Assembly: GCF_030295975.1 (NCBI RefSeq)
Contig: NZ_AP027364.1
Span: 2,418,001 to 2,482,000, forward strand
Direction of reading: 5' to 3'
Length of the DNA stretch: 64,000 nt
Source: Thalassotalea atypica
Lineage (GTDB): Bacteria; Pseudomonadota; Gammaproteobacteria; Enterobacterales; Alteromonadaceae
Positions 17,994-26,595 of this stretch are shown here, piece by piece. How positions within the stretch are numbered: the first letter of the stretch is position 1; each line of letters starts with the position of its first letter. Made by a program: the position numbers and the translations under genes. The notes under the pieces were generated by a model that saw nothing but the letters and a program-made list of their open reading frames with translations, did no database searches and had not been told where the DNA came from.

Positions 17994-18296
17994 ATGTATT
18001 ACGTAATTTATAGTGAAGATGTGAAAGACAGCCTAGCATTGCGATTAGGTGTACGAGATAAACACCTAGCAAGGCTACAAACGTTACAAGATCAAGGGCG
18101 TTTGTTAGTTGCAGGGCCCTGTCCCGCAATAGACAGTGAAAACCCAGGAGATGCGGGTTTTACCGGTTCTTTGGTTATTGCTGAGTTTGATAGTTTAGTC
18201 AGTGCTCAACAATGGGCAGATGTAGATCCGTACATTGAGGCTGGAGTATACGAAAAAGTTATCGTTAAACCATATAAAAAAGTCCTCCCTTCATAA
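17994..18296 (+). CDS. yciI: YciI-family protein
   Basis: A 100-residue ferredoxin-fold protein of the YciI/YCII family, with the characteristic [21 protein letters not shown] segment and a [12 protein letters not shown] stretch. Conserved His23 and the following Asp region form the putative active site of the family, whose in vivo function in Proteobacteria is unknown; distant relatives are chloromuconolactone dehalogenase-like. It is 11 bp after yciB, and its stop overlaps the next ATG by one base. Confidence 0.92.
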   Translation: MYYVIYSEDVKDSLALRLGVRDKHLARLQTLQDQGRLLVAGPCPAIDSENPGDAGFTGSLVIAEFDSLVSAQQWADVDPYIEAGVYEKVIVKPYKKVLPS

Positions 18297-18715
18297 TGAG
18301 AAAAGTAATCAACTCTTCCCTTTTACCGTTAATCGTCTTAGGCTCTGCATTGGCCGTTAAACCAGTTTATGCAGCGTCAACGATTGACGATTGCCAACCT
18401 AAAGCTCAAGATAGCGCAGAGTACTCTCGATGCCTTGATGTTGTCATTGATAAAGTGGACCGTGAGATGCAGACTTGGATAAATAACCAAATATTTATCC
18501 TCGAAGAGCTAGCGATGAATACAGGAAGAAACTCCGCATTAAAGATGTTCAAGCGCTCACAAAGTAACTTTATTCGATTTCGAGAAGACAATTGCCGCTG
18601 GCAGTATCTTGCGTTATCACCCAATGAATTTGCAGCACCTGCCTACAAAAAATGTTACATCAGGGCCAGTCAGGACAGGATAAAAGAATTAGAAGTACTC
18701 AACAGCAATATTTAG
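18296..18715 (+). CDS. Secreted LprI/DUF1311-family protein
   Basis: A 139-residue protein with a Sec signal peptide (residues 1-26, cleavage after VYA). The mature part has the DUF1311/lysozyme-inhibitor LprI layout: an early Cys, a SAEYSRCLD motif, a helix, then FREDNCRWQY and KKCYIRASQDRIKEL with the remaining cysteines, likely two disulfides. Family members bind and inhibit lysozyme in some bacteria; here the role is inferred only. The start overlaps the yciI stop (TAATG), making a three-gene operon that ends in a strong terminator. Confidence 0.8.
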   Translation: MRKVINSSLLPLIVLGSALAVKPVYAASTIDDCQPKAQDSAEYSRCLDVVIDKVDREMQTWINNQIFILEELAMNTGRNSALKMFKRSQSNFIRFREDNCRWQYLALSPNEFAAPAYKKCYIRASQDRIKELEVLNSNI

Positions 18716-18719
18716 ACTC

Positions 18720-18756
18720 AACCAAAAAAGCCAACAAAACGTTGGCTTTTTTGGTT
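18720..18756. terminator. Bidirectional terminator, 16-bp perfect stem
   Basis: The arms at 18720-18735 and 18741-18756 are exact reverse complements around a five-base loop; each has a six-base A or T run inside the outer stem (core GCCAAC/GTTGGC). It serves both the yciB operon and the convergent AI-2E-family gene. Confidence 0.92.
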
Positions 18757-18766
18757 CTACAGCTCT

Positions 18767-19825
18767 CTAACTAAATTCTTTAACTTTTTCTTGCACTTCC
18801 TCTTCTCCTGATAGGAGTACAGCAAACCATTTTCCTTCATTAGAGCTCTCAAGCGCTATTTTAATCACCATGGTTAGTGGAACCGAAAGCAGCATACCAA
18901 CAGTACCAAGTAACCAACCCCAAAAAATCAACGACAGGAATACGACTAATGTCGACAAGCCTAATCCTCGGCCTAAATAACGAGGCTCGATGACATTACC
19001 CATCACCATATTAATTGCTACATAACCAAGCCCAATTAACCCCGCCGTTGCGGGATTTAACTGCAACAGTGCTAACGACATGGCAGGCACGGCAGCAATA
19101 ATAGAGCCGATATTAGGCACATAGTTAAATAGAAAGGCCAACACGCCCCACAATAAGAAGAAATCCAATCCGACCGCCCACAACATAAAAGAAACTAAAA
19201 TACCGGTCCCCAAACTCACCATGGTTTTGATTGCAAGGTAGTGATTTACAGAGGACAAGAAGCGGTCTATTTGACCCAATCTCATTTCTGGATCATCCAT
19301 CGCTAAATGAACTTTTTTAGGTAAAGATGACGCTTCAAACAACATAAAAATAACGGTGATGATAATCAAAAACAGGTTCGCCATCACCCCACCTAAGCCA
19401 CTCAGCATATCTGCAGCTAACCCCATTGCAGCACCAGGGTCGAAATACTCAATCAGTAATTTCGGTGACATGGCAATATTATATTCGGCCAGCTTTTCTG
19501 GTAGCCATACCAGCTCTTCTTTAAGTTGTGCTCGATATTCAGGTAACAGTTGTGATAATTGATTTAGAGAGTTGCCGACTAACCCCGCTACTGATAATGC
19601 GATGGAGACAAATATTACAATAACCAAGATCACTGAGATTGGTTTTGGTACCTTATACTCGCTCGCTTTGGCGACTATAGGGTTACATGTTATTGCGATA
19701 AAGACTGACAATAGAAAGGGAACAAGTATATTTGAAGCCGATTTAATGCCTGCCAGGATAATAAACAAAGCGGCGACAACGACCAAGGCTTTTACTGCTC
19801 CGCTAGTGTGTTGAGATAAACCCAT
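18767..19825 (-). CDS. AI-2E family (TqsA/PerM-like) membrane protein
   Basis: A 352-residue protein with about seven or eight hydrophobic helices in the layout of the AI-2E transporter/PerM family: two N-terminal helices (NILVPFLLSVFIAITCNPI), a soluble amphipathic middle (about 85-140), then clustered helices with the family motif FNYVPNIGSIIAAVPA and GWLLGTVGMLLSVPLTM near the end. Members export autoinducer-2 or act as Na+/H+ antiporters; substrate not predictable. Single gene on its strand. Start ATG gives a short cytosolic N-terminus. Confidence 0.9.
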   Translation of the reverse strand: MGLSQHTSGAVKALVVVAALFIILAGIKSASNILVPFLLSVFIAITCNPIVAKASEYKVPKPISVILVIVIFVSIALSVAGLVGNSLNQLSQLLPEYRAQLKEELVWLPEKLAEYNIAMSPKLLIEYFDPGAAMGLAADMLSGLGGVMANLFLIIITVIFMLFEASSLPKKVHLAMDDPEMRLGQIDRFLSSVNHYLAIKTMVSLGTGILVSFMLWAVGLDFFLLWGVLAFLFNYVPNIGSIIAAVPAMSLALLQLNPATAGLIGLGYVAINMVMGNVIEPRYLGRGLGLSTLVVFLSLIFWGWLLGTVGMLLSVPLTMVIKIALESSNEGKWFAVLLSGEEEVQEKVKEFS

Positions 19826-19980
19826 ATGAAAATTCTGTGTAATTCCTTTGATATTAGTATCTTGTCTATGATCAGATAAAATTGCAATCGCAATAAATGA
19901 AAGAAAAGAAATTATTTGAATGTATTGTGATGTTTTCAGAGATAAGGCAACGTAACTTACCTCTGCTTATAGCCATGATG

Positions 19981-20014
19981 AAAAAGCGGCAATATGCTCA
20001 AAAACACTTGCCGC
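19981..20014 (-). terminator. Terminator of the ybbA-ybbP operon
   Basis: On the minus strand GCGGCAA pairs with TTGCCGC (plus positions 20008-20014 and 19986-19992) and is followed directly by five T residues. It lies about 50 bp past the permease stop codon. Confidence 0.8.
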
Positions 20015-20066
20015 AATCTCCCAAATTTGGTTCTAGCTTAACATGACAAACTGGCTTGACACTGGT

Positions 20067-22571
20067 TTACATAGTACGACGTATCAAGGTTACACTTGAC
20101 ATAGTCAACAATCGCCAGCAACTTAGCATCCCCACAATACCAACAAAACACCCACCGGCAACAATACCTAATCCCCAATATTCGAAATGAAAACTTGGTG
20201 ACATGCTAAACGCCCGTGTTTGAATAAAATAGACAGCTATTTCCATCGCGATACCTGCCATGAGCCCAGACACTACCCCTAAACAGATAAACTCTAATAG
20301 CACGCTACCTCGAAGTAAGCTCCCCTTCGCCCCTAAAGTTCTTAGAATTGCTATTTCTCGCTCACGCTCTTCCATACTTGCTTGTACTTGAGCTAGTAAC
20401 ACTAAGCTACCTGCAATAACCACGAGTACTAGGATAAATTCGACAGCGACCGAGACTTGATCAATAACCGTTCGCAACTGATAAATCAGTGCATCGACAT
20501 CAATCATAGATATGGTCGGATAGCTCGACATAAACTGGTCAAAAGCGTCCTGCTTACTCTCATCAACATAGAGTGACGAAATATAGGTCGCAGGAAAGTG
20601 TGACAACACTTGCTCATTAAAGATCATAAAGAAATTAGGTTGAAGCGATTGCCAATCTACTTGACGGATACTGGTTACTGGTGTGGTAAAAGTTTCACTG
20701 CCCAATTGAAAGGTCAAAGTGTCGCCTACTTTAATTTCAAGCCTTTTAGCGACCCCCTCTTCAATCGACACCTGTGGAATATCTGGTTCAGCTTCAAACC
20801 AATCACCTTCAATGATTTCATTTTTATTAGGTAATTTATCTCGCCAGGTCAGGTTTAACTCCCTTCCTAGTCCACGGCGCTGGGTTTCTGCATCTTTGTT
20901 GTCTTCTTTACTGACGTCTTGTGTCACATCGTCTTCATTTATCGCAATCAATCGTCCACGAACTACAGGGTACAAACCACTGTTAGGGATCGCCTGCTCG
21001 GTCGTAAATTCATCCACTTTTTCTACTTGTTCAGCCGTTATGTTGACCAAAAATCGATTGGCGGTATTTTCCGGTAGTTGCGATTGCCACTCTGCTATTA
21101 GTGCGCTTCGAATCACGAGGATCAACAAAAGCAATTTGATCGCAATAGTAAAACTGACTAATTGCACGCTGTTTTCTTTGGCGCGACGTTTTAAATTGGC
21201 AAATGCCAAATGTAACGCCTTACCCGATTGCGAGCCAATGTTACGCCCTGCACTGACCAGCACACGCCCTAACAACAACAAAATAACAGATACCAGCGCT
21301 CCTCCACCAAGTAACGCCAAACTGAGCACCAAATCATTACTGAATAAATACAGCAAAATAAACAAGGCCCCAATAGGAGGAATAAAGTGAAACCACCTTA
21401 ATTTTTGTTCGCTAAAACCACGGATCACAGCAAGTGGTTTGGTCGAGACCAGTTGTGATAACGGCGCAATAGCAAAGGCAATAGCACAAATAACGCCCGT
21501 TGCAACAGCCATTAAAAAAGGAGCCACGTTAGAGACACTTTGTTCAACACTTAAATAATCGGCCATGGCGTACAATCCTACTTGTTGTAAGATAAAACCA
21601 ATCCCTAAACCAACAGCGATGCCAAATACGCTCAACAAGGTCCAATGTAGACAGTAGAGCTTGGTAATGTGCTTTTGAGAAGCTCCCATCGCTTTAAACA
21701 CCGCGACCATGGGTTGATGCCTATGACCATATCGTCTACTCGCAACCGCTACCGCAACCGCCGCTAATATGATGCCAAGCATACTCGCCAGAGATAAGTA
21801 CTTTTCAGCACGCGTTAATGCACTTGATAAAGCCGATTGGCGAGATTTAATGTCATACCAACTCTGTGTTTCGTTAACTTTAGGTTTCACCCATTCTTCA
21901 AAGGATTTAATGACCTCTGCATCGCCTGCAAATAATGCCTTATAACCGACCCTTGAACCGGGCTGAATTAATTCCGTCTGAGCAACATCGTTTATATTCA
22001 TCATCACCGTTGGACCATTGGTAAAAACACTAAACGACTCATCCGGAACGCTTTCTAATATACCTGCAACCAAAAAAGAGGCGATACCAATTTCAATCTC
22101 ATCGCCGAGAGATATACCTAAAATAGACAATAACTTTTGTTCAACCCACACGCTTCCCTGTTGCGGCCCTTGAGCACGCTGACTTATCTCATTGCCTTGT
22201 TTAACTAACAATTCACCACGTAACGGGTACAACTCACTAACCGCTTTAATTTCCGTCAATTGCATTTTGTCTTGTGCAAACACCATAGACGTCATTTCAA
22301 TTTGCGGTGAATGCTTTATACCAAGCGATTGGCTTTTCTCAATGATAGTCATATTAATGGGTCGAGAAGAAGCTAATACCCTATCTGAGGCAATAAAGCT
22401 GGTACTTTTATTTAACAGTGCAGCTTTTATTTGAGTGGAAAAACCAGCCAGTGAAAAAACAGTAGCCACTGCAAGAATGATGGCTAAACAGATGATGGTT
22501 AGCTCACCTCGACGCAGTTCATGTTGCAGCAATCTCAATGACTGCTTTCCCCAAGAAGCAAAAATACTCAT
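20067..22571 (-). CDS. ybbP: MacB/FtsX-like ABC permease, YbbP family
   Basis: An 834-residue inner-membrane permease with about ten transmembrane helices and two large periplasmic domains, the size and arrangement of E. coli YbbP. Two FtsX-type core domains are visible: one around 255-390 (SLASMLGIILAAVAVAVASRR start) and one at the C-terminus (REREIAILRTLGAKGSLLRGSVLLEF, about 735-760). It is encoded 3 bp after the ATPase YbbA, and the pair forms a type VII-like (mechanotransmission) transporter, not a classical importer. In E. coli the same locus includes tesA, with which YbbAP has been linked functionally; the divergent tesA is conserved here too. Confidence 0.93.
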   Translation of the reverse strand: MSIFASWGKQSLRLLQHELRRGELTIICLAIILAVATVFSLAGFSTQIKAALLNKSTSFIASDRVLASSRPINMTIIEKSQSLGIKHSPQIEMTSMVFAQDKMQLTEIKAVSELYPLRGELLVKQGNEISQRAQGPQQGSVWVEQKLLSILGISLGDEIEIGIASFLVAGILESVPDESFSVFTNGPTVMMNINDVAQTELIQPGSRVGYKALFAGDAEVIKSFEEWVKPKVNETQSWYDIKSRQSALSSALTRAEKYLSLASMLGIILAAVAVAVASRRYGHRHQPMVAVFKAMGASQKHITKLYCLHWTLLSVFGIAVGLGIGFILQQVGLYAMADYLSVEQSVSNVAPFLMAVATGVICAIAFAIAPLSQLVSTKPLAVIRGFSEQKLRWFHFIPPIGALFILLYLFSNDLVLSLALLGGGALVSVILLLLGRVLVSAGRNIGSQSGKALHLAFANLKRRAKENSVQLVSFTIAIKLLLLILVIRSALIAEWQSQLPENTANRFLVNITAEQVEKVDEFTTEQAIPNSGLYPVVRGRLIAINEDDVTQDVSKEDNKDAETQRRGLGRELNLTWRDKLPNKNEIIEGDWFEAEPDIPQVSIEEGVAKRLEIKVGDTLTFQLGSETFTTPVTSIRQVDWQSLQPNFFMIFNEQVLSHFPATYISSLYVDESKQDAFDQFMSSYPTISMIDVDALIYQLRTVIDQVSVAVEFILVLVVIAGSLVLLAQVQASMEEREREIAILRTLGAKGSLLRGSVLLEFICLGVVSGLMAGIAMEIAVYFIQTRAFSMSPSFHFEYWGLGIVAGGCFVGIVGMLSCWRLLTMSSVTLIRRTM

Positions 22572-22574
22572 GAG

Positions 22575-23282
22575 CTACCCCACATGCGCCATGGATGTAT
22601 CAGGCTCGACCAGCTCACCACTTTCCATGATCACTTTTCGCTGACAACGTGCGGCCAATTTCTCATCATGAGTCACCAAAATCAGTGTGGTACCGTTTTG
22701 TTTATTTAACTCAAATAGCAACTCAGTAATATGTTGTCCTGTTTTACTGTCTAGATTACCGGTTGGCTCGTCAGCAAAAAGAATATCGGGTTTGGTAATA
22801 AATGCACGTGCGATTGCTACGCGTTGTTGCTCCCCGCCCGATAACTGCGAAGGAAAATGATCCACACGCTCCGCTAATTCAACTTGCCCTAAAAGCTCAA
22901 TTGCTTTTTCTTTCGGTGTTGTCATACCCGAGAGCTCCGCCGGTAACATGACATTCTCTAGCGCGGTTAAGCTATTGATTAACAAAAACTGCTGAAAAAT
23001 AAAACCGACATGTTTAGAGCGCACAGCACTTCGTTGTTCCTCATTTAATTGATGCAAAGGATGCTCTTGCAGGTATACTTGACCGCTTGATGGTAAGTCT
23101 AGCCCAGCCAAGATTGACAGCAGTGTTGTCTTCCCTGATCCTGATGCACCAACAATCGCCAGTGTCTCACCTGCATTTACTGCTAGATTTATGTTTTTCA
23201 ACAAGTCTAAAATATGACTCTCGGTTGCAACTGACTTATTAACATCAGCTACATTTAAAATTGTTTTGGATTCTAACTTCAT
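22575..23282 (-). CDS. ybbA: ABC transporter ATPase YbbA
   Basis: A 235-residue ATP-binding protein of the LolD/MacB type. Walker A is GASGSGKTT, the signature is [15 protein letters not shown], and Walker B is [17 protein letters not shown]; the PTGNLDS form is typical of MacB/LolD/FtsE ATPases. It powers the YbbP permease encoded next. Its start codon overlaps the start region of divergent tesA: the ATG complement occupies 23280-23282 and the likely tesA ATG begins at 23281. Confidence 0.95.
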   Translation of the reverse strand: MKLESKTILNVADVNKSVATESHILDLLKNINLAVNAGETLAIVGASGSGKTTLLSILAGLDLPSSGQVYLQEHPLHQLNEEQRSAVRSKHVGFIFQQFLLINSLTALENVMLPAELSGMTTPKEKAIELLGQVELAERVDHFPSQLSGGEQQRVAIARAFITKPDILFADEPTGNLDSKTGQHITELLFELNKQNGTTLILVTHDEKLAARCQRKVIMESGELVEPDTSMAHVG

Positions 23283-23901
23283 GATTAAAAATGCTTTATT
23301 AATTGTTTTAAGCTTTACACTACTACTATTGAGTAAAAGTGCACTTGCGTCTAGCTCTATTTTATTACTAGGCGATAGCCTCAGTGCAAGCTATGGAATG
23401 AAACAAAACGAGGGCTGGGTTTACCTACTCAATCAGCAACTCAAAAACGAACAAGCCGATTATAGCATTATTAATGCAAGTATAAGCGGTGAGACCACAG
23501 CAGGCGGTTTAGCTCGTTTCCCTAGCATTTTGGCCTCTGAAGAATTTGACTACTTGGTCATTGAATTGGGCGGAAACGACGGCCTGAGAGGATTTCCTAC
23601 TCATGTCATCAAGAATAATTTGTTACAAATAATCAAGCTTGCAAAGGCAAGTAAAATAAAAGTTTTCCTTATGGACGTAAGAATTCCACCCAATTACGGC
23701 CCTAGATATAACAAGATGTTCATCAATGTTTTTGCTGAGGTCGCTTCGGAAACCGAAGTCGAATTACTGCCATTTTTTATGGAGCAAATTGCCGTTGAAC
23801 CTCACTTAATGCAAAACGATGGCATTCATCCCAACATAAAAGCACAGGAAAAAATAGTCAAAATAATGAACCAACAATTCAGTCGTATTGTTAGGGACTA
23901 A
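23281..23901 (+). CDS. tesA: Periplasmic thioesterase/lysophospholipase TesA
   Basis: An SGNH-family hydrolase with thioesterase, arylesterase and lysophospholipase activities in the periplasm. The frame is open from 23266, but the ATG at 23281 gives the cleaner signal peptide ([17 protein letters not shown], cleavage after ALA), so 206 residues are likely. Block I has GDSLSASYGM with the nucleophile Ser33, block III has GGNDGLRG, and the catalytic Asp/His are in DGIHPN near the C-terminus. It is divergent from ybbA, as in E. coli, with the two start codons physically overlapping, so each promoter must lie within the other's coding region. Confidence 0.95.
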   Translation: MIKNALLIVLSFTLLLLSKSALASSSILLLGDSLSASYGMKQNEGWVYLLNQQLKNEQADYSIINASISGETTAGGLARFPSILASEEFDYLVIELGGNDGLRGFPTHVIKNNLLQIIKLAKASKIKVFLMDVRIPPNYGPRYNKMFINVFAEVASETEVELLPFFMEQIAVEPHLMQNDGIHPNIKAQEKIVKIMNQQFSRIVRD

Positions 23902-23910
23902 ATATATATC

Positions 23911-25503
23911 ATGGAATTCATTTGGATATTATTCGCCTTTCTATGTGGATTGAGCGCGAAATTAATTAATCTTCCCCCTTCTATCGGCTATTTGCTTGCC
24001 GGCTTTATCTTGCACTTCATCGGGTATGATGCTGATGACAGCCTGCAAACACTAGCTGATCTAGGCATTACCTTGATGCTTTTCACTATAGGACTAAAGC
24101 TCAACATAAAAGATCTGCTTAAAAATGAAGTGTGGGCTGGCGCCTTAGGACATACTTTAATTTGGATTGTCACTTTAGTGGCGTTAATTAAGCTAGTTGC
24201 AGTAATCGGTGTTACACAACTAACAAACCTATCTATAGAAACGACTCTACTTATTGCCTTTGCTCTTAGTTTTAGCAGTACCGTTTGTATCGTTAAGTTG
24301 CTTGAAGAACAAGGTGAGATGCGCTCGCGTCACGGCAAGCTGTCCATTGGTATATTGGTGATGCAAGATGTTATTGCTGTCATATTTCTCGTTGCAGCGA
24401 CAGGTAAAATCCCCTCACCTTGGGCGTTGAGTCTATTGGTATTTATTCCGCTTAAGCCGTTGATAAAAAAAATAATTAACCAAGTAGGCCATGGTGAATT
24501 AATTCCATTAACTGGATTTTTTATCGCGATGGGAAGCTATGAACTTTTTGAGCTGTTAAAAATAAAAGGAGATCTAGGTGCATTGCTAGCTGGCATGTAC
24601 TTGGCGTCTCACGCCAAAGCAAGTGAAATCAATAAGGCATTAATGAATTTTAAAGATTTATTCTTAATTGGGTTTTTCTTACTAATTGGTTTTACCGCTT
24701 TACCAACTTGGGAAATGCTGTCTATAGCTGCCATGCTTTGTTTATTGCTGCCATTTAAGTTTGCTCTATTTTATTTACTGCTTTCAGCATTAAAAATTAA
24801 GGCAAGAACGGCCTTTCTTTCTTCGTTAGCGCTAAGTAACTTTAGTGAATTTGGCCTTATCGTGGCATCACTAAGCGTTGAATACCAATGGCTTAGTAAA
24901 GAATGGTTAGTCATCTTAGCACTCTCTGTATCGCTTTCATTTATCTTAACCAATATTATTTACCGTTACTCTGAGCAGTTGTTCATCAGTAAAAAATTGA
25001 TCTTTACTCGCTTTGAGCGAAAGAAACGTTTAGCAGAAGATACCTTTGTCCAGCCATGTAATGCCCCGATTGTTGTTGTAGGTATGGGCCGCGTGGGTAT
25101 GGGGGCCTATTCCGCTTTAAGCAAACAAGTCGGGAGCCAAGTGTGGGGGCTTGATGCTGAGCGCAGTAAAATCGATTGGTTAAAAAGCCAAGGAGCACAA
25201 GTATTCCATGGTGACGGTGAAGACAGAGACTTCTGGGAGAATATTAATTTAGTTGAGATACAATTAATATTGATCGCGGTCCCTAAAGTACAAGATGCAA
25301 TTAACATCACTCAACAACTAAAACGAGTTAATTTTACTGGTCAAATTGCCGCTATTGCTCGATTTGATGATGAACGGATAGAACTTGAAGCAATCGGTAT
25401 AGATAAAGTATTTAACTTCTACACCGAAGCAGGTGTTGGTTTTGCGGAAGAAAGTATGGCAATGATCGATACACATCAATTTACCGCTGAACAAACGGCT
25501 TGA
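23911..25503 (+). CDS. Kef/YbaL-type CPA2 antiporter with TrkA-N domain
   Basis: A 530-residue monovalent cation:proton antiporter-2 protein. About 12 hydrophobic helices occupy residues 1-355, with the CPA2 features ITLMLFTIGLKLN and SFSSTVCIVKLLEEQGE. A RCK/TrkA-N NAD-binding domain follows (about 385-500), beginning with VVVGMGRVGMGAYSAL. This suggests ligand- or redox-gated K+ (or Na+) efflux, as in KefB/KefC/YbaL. No cytosolic ancillary KefF/KefG-like gene lies beside it. It follows tesA after nine bases, so the two may be co-transcribed. Confidence 0.9.
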   Translation: MEFIWILFAFLCGLSAKLINLPPSIGYLLAGFILHFIGYDADDSLQTLADLGITLMLFTIGLKLNIKDLLKNEVWAGALGHTLIWIVTLVALIKLVAVIGVTQLTNLSIETTLLIAFALSFSSTVCIVKLLEEQGEMRSRHGKLSIGILVMQDVIAVIFLVAATGKIPSPWALSLLVFIPLKPLIKKIINQVGHGELIPLTGFFIAMGSYELFELLKIKGDLGALLAGMYLASHAKASEINKALMNFKDLFLIGFFLLIGFTALPTWEMLSIAAMLCLLLPFKFALFYLLLSALKIKARTAFLSSLALSNFSEFGLIVASLSVEYQWLSKEWLVILALSVSLSFILTNIIYRYSEQLFISKKLIFTRFERKKRLAEDTFVQPCNAPIVVVGMGRVGMGAYSALSKQVGSQVWGLDAERSKIDWLKSQGAQVFHGDGEDRDFWENINLVEIQLILIAVPKVQDAINITQQLKRVNFTGQIAAIARFDDERIELEAIGIDKVFNFYTEAGVGFAEESMAMIDTHQFTAEQTA

Positions 25504-25613
25504 TAAGCTGTATGGCACTTATTGTAAAAAATCTATAATAAGTGCCACTCACGGATTTCCAGCGCTCTATAGCTGCATTTATACTATACCTATCTGTTCA
25601 CTAAATTTTAGGC

Positions 25614-25639
25614 ACAAAAAAACCGACTAACGTCGGTTT
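25614..25639 (-). terminator. Terminator of the tRNA operon
   Basis: On the minus strand AACCGAC (complement of 25632-25638) pairs with GTCGGTT (complement of 25621-25627), followed by at least five more T residues. It lies about 13 bases past the 3' end of the last tRNA-Glu. Confidence 0.85.
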
Positions 25640-25651
25640 CGTTTGTTTCGT

Positions 25652-25727
25652 TGGCATCCCTAAGGGGATTCGAACCCCTGTTACCGCCGTGAAAGGGCGG
25701 TGTCCTAGGCCTCTAGACGATAGGGAC
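25652..25727 (-). tRNA. tRNA-Glu (UUC), copy 5 in transcription order
   Basis: 76 nt with encoded CCA. The minus strand begins GTCCCTATCGTCTAGAGG; the anticodon loop CTTTCAC gives UUC, with T-loop GTTCGAATC. The acceptor stem pairs G1 with U72, a wobble, where E. coli tRNA-Glu has G1:C72. Last tRNA before the terminator. Confidence 0.97.
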
Positions 25728-25761
25728 ACAAGATACGTAACGAATTTTTGCTTAATGGAAG

Positions 25762-25837
25762 TGGCATCCCTAAGGGGATTCGAACCCCTGTTACCGCCGT
25801 GAAAGGGCGGTGTCCTAGGCCTCTAGACGATAGGGAC
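25762..25837 (-). tRNA. tRNA-Glu (UUC), copy 4 in transcription order
   Basis: Same 76-nt sequence as the neighbouring copies by eye, with CCA encoded and anticodon UUC. It is separated from the last copy by 34 bp, a much shorter spacer than the others. Confidence 0.97.
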
Positions 25838-25942
25838 ACTGTTACAATAATCAACACACAACTTATAAAAGAAGTGGCCTAACGCTGATCATTATAGGTG
25901 TTTAAAAACACCAAAACCATTAAATTATCATTGAAATGAAAG

Positions 25943-26018
25943 TGGCATCCCTAAGGGGATTCGAACCCCTGTTACCGCCGTGAAAGGGCGGTGTCCTAGG
26001 CCTCTAGACGATAGGGAC
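25943..26018 (-). tRNA. tRNA-Glu (UUC), copy 3 in transcription order
   Basis: Same 76-nt sequence with CCA and anticodon UUC. The spacers on both sides are 105 bp and closely similar over their first 75 bases, so copies lie at a 181-bp period, a sign of tandem duplication. Confidence 0.97.
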
Positions 26019-26123
26019 ACTGTTATAATAATCAACACACAACTCATAAAAGAAGTGGCCTAACATTGATCATTACAGGTGTATAAAAACACCAAATTCA
26101 TTTCAAAACATTTTTAAATAAAG

Positions 26124-26199
26124 TGGCATCCCTAAGGGGATTCGAACCCCTGTTACCGCCGTGAAAGGGCGGTGTCCTAGGCCTCTAGACGATAGGGAC
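26124..26199 (-). tRNA. tRNA-Glu (UUC), copy 2 in transcription order
   Basis: Same 76-nt sequence with CCA and anticodon UUC. Exactly 181 bp from copy 3. Confidence 0.97.
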
Positions 26200-26285
26200 A
26201 CAGACATATTTAATAAACGTTGTCTCAAATGAGACGGCCTACATTTATTAAACATTAGGTGTAAAACACCCTTTATTTAAAAATT

Positions 26286-26361
26286 TGGCATCCCTAAGGG
26301 GATTCGAACCCCTGTTACCGCCGTGAAAGGGCGGTGTCCTAGGCCTCTAGACGATAGGGAC
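26286..26361 (-). tRNA. tRNA-Glu (UUC), copy 1 in transcription order
   Basis: Same 76-nt sequence with CCA and anticodon UUC; first of the five Glu copies, 49 bp after tRNA-Ala. The base run immediately 5' differs from the other copies, marking the edge of the duplicated unit. Confidence 0.97.
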
Positions 26362-26410
26362 GCTATCTAACATTTTCATGTTATTGCCGAAACAAATAAC
26401 TCAATAATGT

Positions 26411-26486
26411 TGGTGGAGCTATGCGGGATCGAACCGCAGACCTCTTCGCTGCCAGCGAAGCGCTCTCCCAGCTGAGCTATAGCCCC
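26411..26486 (-). tRNA. tRNA-Ala (GGC)
   Basis: 76 nt with encoded CCA. The minus strand begins GGGGCTATAGCTCAGCTGGG. The anticodon stem CTTCG/CGAAG closes the loop CTGGCAG, giving anticodon GGC. The G3:U70 alanine identity pair is present (GGGGCTA against TAGCTCC). It is the first tRNA of the operon. Confidence 0.97.
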
Positions 26487-26495
26487 GATTTTTTT

Positions 26496-26553
26496 AACAG
26501 AGTGACCTAGTACTCGTTAAAAATGCCTTCAACAGAGTGACCTAGTACTCGTT
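26496..26553 (-). repeat. Two direct repeats in the tRNA operon leader
   Basis: A 23-bp sequence (begins AACAGAGTGACC, ends TACTCGTT on the plus strand) occurs at 26496-26518 and again, identical, at 26531-26553. Each copy can fold: GAGT pairs with ACTC and AAC with GTT around one bulged A. They lie between the transcription start and tRNA-Ala, so the primary transcript carries two identical hairpins in its leader. Confidence 0.8.
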
Positions 26554-26566
26554 GAAAGCGAGGCGC

Positions 26567-26595
26567 ATTCTAAGCAGACACCTGTTTTGTGTCAA
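26567..26595 (-). promoter_or_regulatory. Strong sigma-70 promoter of the tRNA operon
   Basis: On the minus strand the -35 is TTGACA (26590-26595, perfect), the spacer is exactly 17 bp, and the -10 is TAGAAT (26567-26572). A GC-rich discriminator (GCGCCTCGC) follows, the hallmark of stable-RNA promoters under ppGpp/DksA stringent control. It would start transcription near 26560 and drive tRNA-Ala plus five tRNA-Glu. Confidence 0.9.

Larger units (their letters stand above)
25762..26199 (-). repeat. Tandem 181-bp tRNA-Glu duplication units
   Basis: Three tRNA-Glu copies start 181 bp apart, and the two 105-bp spacers between them are nearly the same over about 75 bp. Each spacer carries a GGTGT...ACACC hairpin; the spacer before the first Glu copy of the trio keeps a shorter version. 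These stems are probably processing sites. The pattern indicates recent unequal crossing-over. Confidence 0.85.

Noticed and set aside
20719-21390. 223-codon plus-strand open frame inside ybbP
   Set aside because: Antisense to a clear FtsX-type permease; Ser/Thr/Pro-rich shadow of the membrane protein.
25652-26361. Regularly spaced near-identical 76-bp repeats that resemble a CRISPR or satellite array
   Set aside because: Each unit folds as a complete tRNA-Glu with anticodon UUC and encoded CCA; spacers are related duplicates, not unique spacers.
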